Below are positions 26,200-35,903 of a stretch of 64,000 bases of DNA, one piece after another (the first letter of the stretch is position 1; each line of letters begins with the position of its first letter). Origin of the DNA: Talpa occidentalis (Eukaryota; Chordata; Mammalia; Eulipotyphla; Talpidae); assembly GCF_014898055.3 (NCBI RefSeq), contig NW_023604861.1, forward strand, positions 100,938,083-101,002,082. The letters run 5' to 3'. The notes under the pieces were generated by a model that searched no databases, was not told the DNA's origin, and saw only the letters and a list, made by a program, of their open reading frames with translations. The position numbers and the translations under genes were made by a program.

Positions 26200-26330
26200 T
26201 TACTTAACTAATTCAACAAATATCTGTTGAGCACAAACTATGTGCAAAGCAGTTAGGGATGCTTCAGTAAGTAAAGCCATAAAAACAACAGAAGTCCTTG
26301 TCTTTGTGCTACTCACATTCTAGTGAAATT
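26200..26330 (-). mobile_element. L2 3'-end fragment, antisense
   Basis: CAACAAATATCTGTTGAGCA, ACTATGTGCAAAGCAGTTAG and CACATTCTAGTG are the reverse of the L2 3' end (cap-like last 120 bases). Confidence 0.7.
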
Positions 26331-26489
26331 CATCTAGCGAATTTCAAACCATTTACCATTAGAAGGTAAAGGTAAAGCAAACAGAGCTACTTAAATTAGT
26401 TATTATTTGAGATTTTTTTGAACATATACCATGAGCCAAACAGTATTCCGAGTCCTTATTAAAAAGTCAAAGCATCAATAAGTACTGTT

Positions 26490-26835
26490 ATATTGAAGGT
26501 GTCCCTCACAAGTCTAAATTTCAAATGGAGATAAGCTATTTACAAAGATAATCAAATTAAAATTAGATCATTAGGATGGTCTCTGAGAAAGGGAAATTTG
26601 GATAAACAGACAAATAGAAGGGAGACAATGTAAAGACACAGGGAAAAGACCACTCTCCACAAGCCAAGGAAAAATATCAAAGATTCTCCCTTCTGGTTCT
26701 TAAAAGGAAGCAACCCTGCCAGCACCTTGACTTCAGTCTTCTAACTTTCAGAATCAGGAGACAATACATTTCTGTTGTTCTAAGCCAACTGATTTGTGGT
26801 ATTTTGTTATAGCAGCCCTAGCAAACTAACTAAGA
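26490..26835 (+). mobile_element. LTR-like repeat, same type as 52327-52986
   Basis: It shares the ordered signature of the 52.3 kb copy: TTAAAATTAGATCATTAGGA, ACACAGGGAAAAGACCACTC, CAACCCTGCCAGCACCTTGA, and the 3' end ATTTGTGGTATTTTGTTATA with CAGCCCTAGCAAACTAACTA. Old and diverged. Confidence 0.6.
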
Positions 26836-27603
26836 TATAATCACAATGCCACGTCACAAATAAAGCCATCGAGACACAGTCATCTGGCCAGCACATGGAA
26901 TAAAAGTACAACTCAGACAATCTAGCTCCTGAGAGCACATTTCCCATTCTGTTCTCAAACCACGCCAAGTACTGAAGAGAGATGAGTCCTCGTCAATATA
27001 TTTCTGAAAGATTCTGTTGGTCCTGAAGTCTGATCTTTGGTCAAAAGCAAAAAGTACAATGTCCAGGGGTGGTCAACAGGCTGCTTGAAACATGTATAGC
27101 TACTGAAGGCAATTTGTAAATAGCAGCAGGGAGAGTCCACTTTCATCTACTATAGAGGTATTGCCAATACCAGTTAATCATGTGGATAAATGATTCCATG
27201 GTTCAACCCAATTAAACAAGCTACTTAATACTTTGTGGCTTCAAAGAGATCTATTTTAATGAGTCATTCTACATACTGACTACTTAAAAATTGTAAGACT
27301 TTTCTTTAGTACAAATCTTGTTGATTTTTTATTTTAACAGGAAATAAAGCTCATGTGATATATTTCACCAGATATAGCTCAGAAAAGCCAAATATGCAGA
27401 ATAAGAAAGAAAATTCAATCCTTCCCAAAAAATAAAATCTCAGGAGGGGCCTAAATAGTAAATAAGGGAAACCCATGTCATCCATGCTTTGCTGTATTAA
27501 TCCAGGAAAATCTCTATCTTCAAAATTTCAGATTTTCTTAATATATACAGAAGAACTTTCATGATTTCATTTTTCCTTCTCCTCCCATTCATCTCTCACT
27601 TAT

Positions 27604-27630
27604 ACACACACACACACACACACACACACA
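27604..27630. repeat. (CA)n microsatellite
   Basis: About 13 uninterrupted CA units; likely polymorphic. Confidence 0.95.
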
Positions 27631-27774
27631 AAACCTCTTCCAATAATATCCCATTTTAATATTGTTTGCTTTTACTTCAGAGGCATTTCTAGTAAGAATA
27701 ATATAACCAATATTTACAAATGTTTATTATCACTGTGTTAAACATATTACTCCTTCCCCCAGTAATTCATCCGT

Positions 27775-27935
27775 TCCACATATTATCTACTTCATACATA
27801 AGGACACTGAGGCCCAGTGAAGTTAAACTATGGTACTTGTTCCAGATTACATGGCTACCAAGTGGTCAAGCCAGGATGTGAACCTTGTCCTTGTTGGTCT
27901 GTGTAGTTGCGATTATCCCACCACTGTGCTCTAGT
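27775..27935 (-). mobile_element. MIR fragment, antisense
   Basis: GGACACTGAGGCCCAGTGAA, ACTTGTTCCAGATTACATGG, CTACCAAGTGGTCAAGCCAG and a terminal CCACCACTGTGCT follow the reversed MIR consensus. Confidence 0.75.
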
Positions 27936-29756
27936 TTGCTTGTATATTTGTGCACCTGAAAGCTTACACATGATTTCTAAACAATAAAAAAATGAAATAC
28001 AAAAGAGGTTTTTCTCACTGGACTGTATAAAAAGACATTTTTTCCAGGGTAGGAGAGATGCTGGTCATACATCATCTTTTGAAGTGACTCCAAGCACAAA
28101 GGCCTCTGGCTCTTGATTAGCCCCAGGTTTGGAGTCAACATACACATAAGGTTGCATTTTAAGGGAAAACAGCCCTGTAATCTGTCCAGATGTTTTCCGG
28201 GAGAGGAAGTTTTACGAGAATGGAAAAAAAATATACAAGGAAAATAAAGTGTGGATTGCTAATAACCTCCCTCTGGGTCCTGCCTATAATGCCTCCATCA
28301 TAGGGAGTAGTTTCCCACCCTTATAACTAGAAAACTTGACTTTATAATATAAATTTTAATGAGCTCAGAGAAGAAAAGGGATGGAAAAGGACTCCAGTTC
28401 CTTTCTCCAACAGGATACATTTTAATATGCTTTTTTCAATTTTTTCAATAAAAGGTTATAGAAAATGAAGTTATTTTTAAATGATTAAGTGCCTTACCAT
28501 ATAGGGTCCCAGTGGCTAAACATAAAAGTACCCAAAAGTATGGAAACATTTCCAATTGCCAGCCTTCATCATGACCTTCAAAATGACCCATGTATAATAT
28601 GAAAAACAAGTGCTTTCATCCAGCATCTGAGATCAAAGTTGCAGGACTTCCCTCTTCCAAGTCTGCACAGTGCAAGTTCCTCAAGTCCTTGCCAAGAGAA
28701 TGGTGGACGTACATTATGTGAAGAGGAGGGAGTACAGAGCTTAACCATCTGTGCTGTCACTAAGCCACACTGTCCTGTAGAACATGGCCTCTGTCTGCAA
28801 TGAGTGAAGGTGAATGGAGGTGATGACGGGGAAGATGAGACCAAGACAGTTGAAAAAACTGAGTCTCTGCTGGCCACAAAGCCTCACTTCAACAAGGATC
28901 AATCATATAGCACACTTTGATTAAACAAAGCTACACACCTCAAGTGTAATTAAGAAATGTAGACTGACATGAATATGTAATATACACATTGCTCCGCAGA
29001 TGCCTTTTTTGTCCAACAGGCTGGTACAGACTTTAATTAGGAAGACATCCATTTTCATACAAAGGTAACCAAGAGTGACAGGAAATAGGAAAGCTGCATC
29101 ATTTATCTTCTGTGAACTTAAAAAAAAAATCAGTTAATTGCTTTTTTAGGAAGCTATTTTGTGTGAAACATGGTGCTTTATCTTTTTGCTCTTACTTGTG
29201 GTATAAATGGTGTTTTTTAAATGCCTGTCATGAAAATGCTATGATTAATCAATGATTTAATTGCTTATTTTAACTAATAAAATTCTGATCAACCAAAAAT
29301 GGTTACTGTGTTCTTCTGGATAAATTATCAACAACTATTAAAATTCTAAAGATAAAGTCCATTAATTTATATTCAAATTCAGTTGTCTCTTTCCTTACCA
29401 ATGACTAAGATAAATCAAGTCAAAGGTTTCCTTTCCTTCCTTCACTTTTCAAATGCATTCTATTCCCAGCCATCAGATACTCTGTAAGAGCAGATTCAAA
29501 TTATTGCTATTTATTAAATTAACAGCAAACAGAAACTAAAATGTGCATGGCTTGGAATACTTCTACCAAAACTATAACATGCCAAACAAACCAATTTCAT
29601 AGCCTGTGAGACCTGTATTTTCCCTCAATGGAATTGCACAGAGGCTTTATTAATGTACTGAGTTATTTTTTACCTCTATCACCTAGCTTATAAAGTATAT
29701 TTTTAATTATAATTTGTTACTTCAATTTAAAAAATAAAACATTGTATATGATTTGG

Positions 29757-30234
29757 AGGTATATGTTCACACCTTTCAAATGTACCTCCAAAGAAGAGAT
29801 ACAGAGGGTCAACAGGCACATGAAAAATGTTCATTATCACTCACCACCAGTGAAATGCATATTAAAATAAGGAGATATCACCTCACACCCATGAAAATAC
29901 ACCATACCAAAAAGACCAGAAACAATCACTCATGAAGATATGGAGGAAAAGAACCTTCATACACAATTGATTAGAATTTAGACCATTCCAGGCACTATGG
30001 AGGTTTCTCATAATATCAAAAATAGATCTGCCATATGAGCAAACAATTCCATTCCCAGCTATCTTTCTGAAAAATACAAAAACACTAATTCAAAGAGATA
30101 TATGAACTTCTAGGTTACAACAACCAAAGAAACAACCTAAGTGCCCAATGACAGATGAACGGAGAAACACGTGGTTAATATACACAATGGAATACTATTC
30201 AACTATGAAAAAGATGAACCTTGCCATTTGTGAC
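29757..30234 (+). mobile_element. L1 ORF2 3' fragment
   Basis: Recognisable L1 text: GGTCAACAGGCACATGAAAA, TGAAATGCATATTAAAATAA, GGAGATATCACCTCACACCC, CTATGGAGGTTTCTCATAAT and AATGGAATACTATTCAACTA. Both ends truncated; the frame is broken. Confidence 0.85.
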
Positions 30235-33200
30235 TGACTGCAGAAATAATTAAATTCCACAGTTTGAAGTTAATATAAAGCACTTTTTGAAATCTAAAGT
30301 TATGTAAATAACATGTTATCTGCCAAAGACATACACTGGTGAAGATAATGATACTTATACTTCAAGACCTCTTGAGCAGGGGCTCTTCCAAAGCCCAAGT
30401 AGGAGTCATAGAAAGGTGTTAAAAAATTGTACAATTTTGTAAAAATTATAAGTGTGCAATATTTTTCTATTCTTTTTGCATGAAAAGGCACTCCAAGACA
30501 GCACAAAGCTTAAGTTCCACAAAATCTGTATCTGCCCCACTAGGTTATTAGTTACCAATGTCTGGAGCCTGAATTACAAGAGCAAAACATTAATTTTATT
30601 TTTATGTGTGAAACAAAAAAGTAATTTAGTTCAATTATTTTAGGATTTAGTGTGCCCTGCCCTAGAACCCAATGTTCTAGAATGCCTGCATTCTTCATTT
30701 GCTAAGTCCCTTGTCTCTCACCTAACAGTATCCATCCTAGCAAGTGGTACTCCAGAGAAGGCTCACTTAATGAGTAGTGGCTTCAAGAATAAAAGACTCA
30801 GCTATAACAACAAAAATATGTTTTTCATTAAACACAAAACCAAGCTGGGAAAAACCAGCCAAGAGGCAGGTGTATCAGTTGTGAAATCCCCTTGAGGTCT
30901 TTAACTTCCACATCAAATTGCACTGAATTTTTCTATACTAATTACCTATTATTGAAGACTAAAGAATTATAACAAATAATTTGCCATGGCAGCAGATAGA
31001 GTGCAGATGTTTCAAGGAAAGAATGAGGAATATGAAGTGTAAAATCAGGCAAAAGAAATTCACAAATTCTCAATTTTTTAAAATAGTAAAGAATGTTTTT
31101 TCTACTACAAGGATTATGATGGTGAAGGAATTTTCCTAGGGCTGGAAGGCCAATTTTAAATTTAGTTAGGAATCTCTGAGAGCAATTGCAAATGAAAAGC
31201 ATAGTGCTGGAGTCTAATTTATTCAATTCATGTAAATTTCTTGGAGGCAGAGAACACATGTTAGATTTTTAAAAAAATGTTTCACATCACATTATACCTA
31301 GTCATTGATTTGTTTTTCTTATAAGGAATGTACCTACACAACCCCATACAGCTATATTAGTACCTCCGTTGTCTATCTGTCATTTTTACCTCACACTTTC
31401 TTTTAGTCTGCAAATTCTTCACAGTCCTAGCCTGCTCTAGAACTAGCATCCTGAAAAAGTAGAGTCAAGAAATGTAAGTTACCTTCAGGTCATCTCCTCT
31501 CTCAATTTTCTTAAATTACACATTCCCTACCTTACTGGAAGCCAATGCCACTACTATTAAAGGGACATTTTCATAGAGGTGACATATGTGTAAAATAAAG
31601 CAGTCATTACTATCTTTAAAATTGCTTGACACATTGAATTGTTTTACCCCTTCCAAAAAATAAAAGCAAATATTCTCTCAAAAGTAAAATAAGATTAGTG
31701 AACAAAATTCTTCAGTTTTGAACCTGTGACTGCATTTATAGGAAAGCTCTATAAATACAAAAGGGTTGTTCTTAATCTCATGGAGCAATATGAAAAACAA
31801 AACCAAAAAACCCTTTGAGTTTGAAAAATAGGAAATACCTTGAAAGAAACCATCCTGATGCTAAGATTCATTTTCTTGCTGTGATAGTGGACTTAAACAG
31901 TGTCACAAGTTTCAAATTACCATATTTTCCATAATATGCAAGAGCTTTTGCTAAAGTTAGGAATGCATATCTCCCCTGACCAAAAAGCATCCACCAATTA
32001 TAACTTTATTCTACAAACATTTCATGCCTCTTTTTTATCCATGCATGATTGACCTCTGTGAAGCTTTCAGTATAGAATGATAGCAAGAGAGCAGGCAGAT
32101 CCATTCAATCTCATTACATGTTAGAGAAGTGAAACACCTCCTATATAAAAGCTCTTACTTCTCTGGGTCTGACTCTCCATCTCAGGCATTTCCCTCTTTC
32201 TGTGATTAGCAAACACTAGTACAATATGTCATTCCCACTCTGGGGTCCTGCAAGGGCATCCTGAAAGAGACCACGCTACTGATGACCCAAAAGCAGAATG
32301 AAAACTGCAAGTTACCTGCATAAGGCTGTATTGGTTATCAAAAATATTCATCCTTTCCTTTTAACCAGGGCTTTATGGATTCATTAAGTTTCAAAATAAA
32401 TATCTAATAAATGTGGAGTTTTTTGGTAAAACATAAAAATTACATTAACAAGTGGGATTAAAATGATAAAGGAATTCCTGGTGGTACAAAAAATTAGTCA
32501 TCTCTGTTCAAAGATAATCCATAATTTATTTTCGCCAGTACAGGTCATTTAATGACGATGACAAAAACCGAAGAGTTAAATGAGCGCAGTTTTGTAAGGT
32601 GGTATCTATGTGTGCTCCCTACAAACTTTTAAAAACATAAATGCCTGCAGAAGTTACCTTTTGCTTCTATTAATTCCCAATGAACACTTTCAGGGATAAA
32701 CAAATCAAAAGAAGTGACTGTCACTTAATTTTCTCACTAGAAACCATACAAACATCTCAGAGTGAACAAATAGTCTGCTCTAAGGGTCATATGTCATCTC
32801 CTAATCAGTGCACAGTGATTTCTGAGATGATAGCGCAGAAATGTTAAGGTTTAGTCTTGTCGAGACCTAAGAAGAAATGTCAAATCACTTGTTTCATTTT
32901 TTTAATTAAATCAAATAAGATAAAGTATATTTTAGCCACATTAATTATTATCCAATCTTTAAAGAAGAATATGTAAAAAAAAAGTTCTATGTACTATGAT
33001 GTTGCAGAACTTAATTTTTTAAGTTAGTATCACAGCAAAACAAAAACTGCGCAGTCATATTTCTTCTTCATGTGCTCTAGACAACTGTCATCAATTTGGA
33101 CTATAGTATGAGAGAGGCTTCTCTAAAACAAAGCATCATCTTCCATCCAGATTTATTGTTCCATTGACTTGTCATGGCCTCTTTGCTATCACTGTGATTA

Positions 33201-33904
33201 TGTGATTTTCTTTGCTACAATCCTAATATTCTATACATCTAACCTATATAACTTAGAATGCTATGAAAAAATATTTTAGAATAAAATAAAAATGCTAATC
33301 AGAAGCCTCTGAATTAAAGAGACTTCACTCTTTTCAGAGACCCTAAGAGCATTTTTATAGCACAAGAAGAGTTCATAGCTGAAAAAAAAAGAAACTGAAT
33401 ATCAAGTATTATAATATAGATAAACATCTGATACATTTGAATATTCAACATATTCAATATAGAATCTTTTACACCACTATGAGTCATTATGAAGTTTACT
33501 TTGTGATGTTTGTCCTGGAACATTTCAAAACTGACAGAAATGTTGAGTTTTTGAGCTCTTTCCAAAAATGAACCTCTTTATACTAAAAATTAGTTTTTAA
33601 AGTAATTTCATTTCCAATATATACTATCTCCATCAATACTGACTTGTCCACAAAAAAAAAATCTCTGAAATGTGTTGTACTTAAGAAGACATTCCTTCCT
33701 GAACTCACATAGACACGCATACACAAAGGAATTTGTTGGCACTTAAAAATTTCTGATTATAATCAATTTGAGATTCTAAGACATCATTATCTATGTGGAC
33801 TTCCGCCTTTAGTACTGCTATAACTCCCACCACATGAAACAAGTTACACAGTGATATAAGAAACATGAGAACTGAATTTACATCTGTCAGGTAGTCACTT
33901 AGTA
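30235..33904. other. Unassigned intronic sequence
   Basis: No recognisable repeat or gene. A phrase at 32471-32491 (GGAATTCCTGGTGGTACAAA) resembles a SINE head but no body follows. Confidence 0.55.
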
Positions 33905-33946
33905 CTACTCAGATGCATGTAAGTGGTTAAAAAAAAAAAGACTCAC

Positions 33947-34332
33947 CTCTCCTTGTTTGGGGATGCTAAACTTGGAAAGCTTGGCTTTGGCTCTGGCGGA
34001 CTCTGGCTTGGTGGCTGGGACTCCCCTGTACGACGTGCAGTGCACGCTGGTTTCCGTGGATGACTTAAGCTTCGGAGACTCATCAGGAGCCTGATCTTGG
34101 CCATCCATCGGCCGCACATAGGCAGTTGGTTTCTGCTGGACCAGGCTGGGTTTTGAAGCCAGGGATGGAGGAAAGTTTTGAACACAGTGTCCACCACCAC
34201 TGTGCTTGGCTGCCATAGCAGGAGGTCTTTCCTGGGTCTGAAGACCCACCTCTACATTGCACACTTGTTTGGCCCGTGGTTGCTGTCTGCCAACTCCATC
34301 TCCAAGCAAGGTCCTGAGAGAGCCCTGTTGTG
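33947..34332 (-). CDS. AFF3: AFF3 coding exon with SIAH degron, second part (spliced form)
   Basis: In spliced phase this exon gives [15 protein letters not shown], continues through [32 protein letters not shown] and [20 protein letters not shown], and ends [12 protein letters not shown]. The donor GTGAGT at 33946-33941 is canonical and leaves phase 0. [15 protein letters not shown] is the most conserved short motif of AFF proteins and holds the SIAH E3-ligase degron. Counting 18 upstream residues, the degron Ala is residue 233 in the spliced form. That is 25 below the human disease-variant numbering (Ala258, on the 1251-residue isoform) and fits the 1226-residue isoform. Odd points: the exon directly abuts an in-frame retainable intron, and GGG (HSGGGHC) replaces the Ser run I recall from human. 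The next coding exon (starting E-S-R-S in human) was not found in the window. Confidence 0.92.
34109..34129 (-). other. AFF3: SIAH-binding degron codons of AFF3 (P-T-A-Y-V-R-P)
   Basis: Seven codons spell P-T-A-Y-V-R-P, matching the P-x-A-x-V-x-P consensus bound by SIAH ubiquitin ligases. In human AFF3, substitutions at the Ala and Val of this motif (258 and 260) stabilise the protein and cause KINSSHIP syndrome; the same motif in AFF4 underlies CHOPS syndrome. All key residues are intact here, so the encoded protein should be subject to SIAH-mediated turnover. Confidence 0.9.
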
Positions 34333-34497
34333 CTGAGTTGGAAGAAGAAGCAGAAGCAGAAGAGGAGGAGGAAGAAGAAGAAAAAGAGGAAGAGGAAGAT
34401 GAGGATGAGGGGCTGGACACACAGTGATTTGATTTTTTATTATGGTTCTTTGGGTTAGAAGGTTTGTGCAAATCAAGGAACTTGTGTCCATGCTTAC
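34333..34497 (-). other. AFF3: Candidate exitron: 165-nt in-frame, stop-free AFF3 intron
   Basis: The segment starts GTAAGC after CAA, ends CTCAG before CACAACAG, is 165 nt (55 codons) long and has no stop in the AFF3 frame. The 3' half is about 70 nt of nearly pure pyrimidine on the minus strand, an unusually strong acceptor context; the donor is weaker (A instead of G at -1). Removal restores the human junction R-A-T-Q-Q-G. Retention replaces that Thr with 56 residues: a basic, His/Asn/Lys-rich part ([20 protein letters not shown]), then a Cys-Val-Ser-Ser-Pro linker and a Ser-rich run with a few Phe and Ala. A good branch-point-like CTAAC lies far upstream (about 120 nt from the acceptor), so another branch point may be used. 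Whether retention occurs in cells cannot be told from DNA. Confidence 0.8.
34341..34411 (+). repeat. GA-rich polypurine tract (poly-Ser coding and pyrimidine tract on the minus strand)
   Basis: Seventy-one bases are almost pure purine on the plus strand (GAA, GAG and GAT units with two CAG interruptions). On the AFF3 strand the tract encodes Ser-rich sequence if retained, or serves as the polypyrimidine tract of the 165-nt intron. Such tracts are length-unstable and can form intramolecular triplex DNA. Confidence 0.9.
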
Positions 34498-34810
34498 TTG
34501 CTCTCTGTTGGCCATCGGATGGTGGATGCCCAGCCTTCTGCCAGCCCATGGTTCCCCTCTTACTCTGCTGCACGGGGATAGATGCTGGTGTGGAAGATGC
34601 AGTGCTACAGACAGATGAGGGCTGGGTCTGGGCTCTTGAATCTGCAACAAAATGTTCATCGATCTTGTTCACAGAAGCCTGAGGAAGGCCAGGTTTGGGA
34701 ACGCCAACAAGGTGACTCTGATTAGATCTATCAGTCAGAAAGTCTTTCATTTCATCGTAATTGCCTAACGTATTCTGAATCCGGTTGGAGAGCTCATCCC
34801 CCTTGTTTGT
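34498..34810 (-). CDS. AFF3: AFF3 coding exon, first part of the large N-terminal segment (spliced form)
   Basis: This exon directly continues the EPYK exon in phase 0: [20 protein letters not shown], then [20 protein letters not shown], and on to [16 protein letters not shown]. The acceptor is a good pyrimidine tract ending ctctccag before 34810. The family-wide N-R-I-Q-N-x-L-G-N-Y-x-E block places it in the ALF N-terminal homology domain. The 313 nt hold 104 codons plus one base (A) if the internal donor CAA|GTAAGC at 34498/34497 is used. Using it joins A to CA in the next exon to make a Thr codon and gives R-A-T-Q-Q-G, the sequence I recall for human AFF3. If the donor is skipped, the frame runs straight on without a stop. 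The ATG at 34750 is an internal Met, not a start. Confidence 0.9.
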
Positions 34811-35776
34811 CTGGAGAGAGAAAAATACATCTACATTATTGTTAGAAACAACAGAAACATGGCAAGTAAGGGAGAGGTGCCCTCATCAATCACAAAACTA
34901 GGGATGCCAAAGTCAGTATGAGAACTGAAACCAAATTGGCATCATATCTGAAGATGTCCATCAGGACTCTGCATCACCCCAGAACCAGAAAGCTGTTCAT
35001 TGTCTTACAGTACATAAAAGGACTCTATCCCTGGCACTAGATTGTAGCTAAGGAAATCAGAATATTTACTGCTGCTAAAACTTCATGAAATAGTCCAGAT
35101 TTTCTTCCAGGATTAGATTTTTTTTTTTTCTGCTAGCCCCACTGGAAGCTTTTTTTAAAATTCATTTGATTCAAACTGTTATGATTCTAATTTCTAAATA
35201 CGTAATTATTCTTTTCAGAAACCCAGAGTGACGGGCAAAATAGTCACAGGGAAGTTTAAAATGAACATGGGGCAAAGCTACATAAGAAGGAGCCTAAGAT
35301 ATTAGGTAAATCTTGAAAGATATTTCATTTTGCAAGAGAAATTATTTTTGGCCTTTGGAAATAAGAGACAGTCCAACAATTCTTTTATTGGATCTAACAG
35401 GTATCCTGACCCTAGTATGATCCATGTGTGCCAAGTATGTAACTCAACCTCTTTTTAACAGTGTTTGTTTCCTAATAAATATCTTAGAAAGAAACCAAGT
35501 GTTATTGACTTTGAAAATCAATGCAGACATGGTCTATATTATTGATAAAAATCACTGCAAGCAGATCTCAATATTAAACAAAAGTTACATTTTAATGAGG
35601 AAACAGTCAATAAAGATGTGCATTAGACACCAAGATTTGTGGGGGGAGGACCCCATTCTTGGTGGCTGAGTTGAACAGGCAGAAAGCTGAGGTTTGGCTG
35701 TCAGTTTTTCCAGTCAAGACTGCCCTCACAGTCCCAAGTAGGCATGAGGGGAGGAGATGAACTGAAAACCGTCTAC
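34811..35776 (-). other. AFF3: AFF3 intron between the two N-terminal coding regions
   Basis: A 966-bp intron with donor GTAGAC and acceptor ctctccag. It has a short A/T-rich tract near 35120 but no recognisable transposable element. I saw no clear extra exon. The human 25-residue isoform insertion could in principle come from an alternative exon here or further upstream, but I could not identify one. Confidence 0.85.
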
Positions 35777-35897
35777 CTTGTAGGGTTCACTGAAGAGGGA
35801 GTAACTCGAATTAAAGGTTGCATCATCCTGTTGAGTTTCCTGATTTCTTCTTTCCCGTTCTTTCCTCCGTAACACATTTCTATCTGGTTCATAGACA
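35777..35897 (-). CDS. AFF3: AFF3 coding exon, N-terminal homology region (40 codons plus one base)
   Basis: AFF3 is a nuclear AF4/FMR2-family scaffold of super-elongation-complex-like assemblies that bring P-TEFb to RNA polymerase II. The exon reads from VYEPDRN through the basic stretch [11 protein letters not shown] to SLFSEPYK, the conserved N-terminal homology signature of AFF1-4. The form matches AFF3 ([20 protein letters not shown]) better than AFF1, AFF2 or AFF4. On the minus strand a pyrimidine-rich acceptor ending atgcag precedes base 35897, and a donor GTAGAC follows base 35777. The exon is 121 nt: one base (T) completing a split Cys codon, then 40 full codons ending in phase 0. 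The preceding exon must therefore end in TG, which fits the human protein start (about 18 residues ending in Cys); it is not seen here. The ORF extends past both splice sites, but those extra residues are intronic. Gene identity and boundaries are well supported. Confidence 0.95.
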
Positions 35898-35903
35898 CTG
35901 CAT

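Larger units (their letters stand above)
26836..29756. other. Unassigned intronic sequence
   Basis: Contains one MIR and one CA repeat. The 29000-29330 part is smooth AT-rich text with several TAAT/ATTA homeodomain-type cores, which may or may not mean an enhancer. Confidence 0.5.
1..33946 (-). other. AFF3: AFF3 intron, downstream side, partial
   Basis: From the GTGAGT donor at 33946 to the window edge there is no exon I recognise; the expected next AFF3 residues (E-S-R-S-G-E-T-N in human) were not seen. The stretch is AT-rich with dispersed repeats listed separately. All ORFs inside it are short and overlap repeats, or look like chance. Confidence 0.8.

Noticed and set aside
32471..32491. 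Short match to a SINE head
   Set aside because: Only about 20 bases and no body or tail follows.
34252..34659. 135-codon minus-strand ORF in the AFF3 exon
   Set aside because: Alternate-frame shadow of AFF3 coding sequence; low-complexity Leu/Pro translation of the pyrimidine tract.
34464..34682. Plus-strand ORF over AFF3
   Set aside because: Antisense shadow of conserved AFF3 coding sequence.
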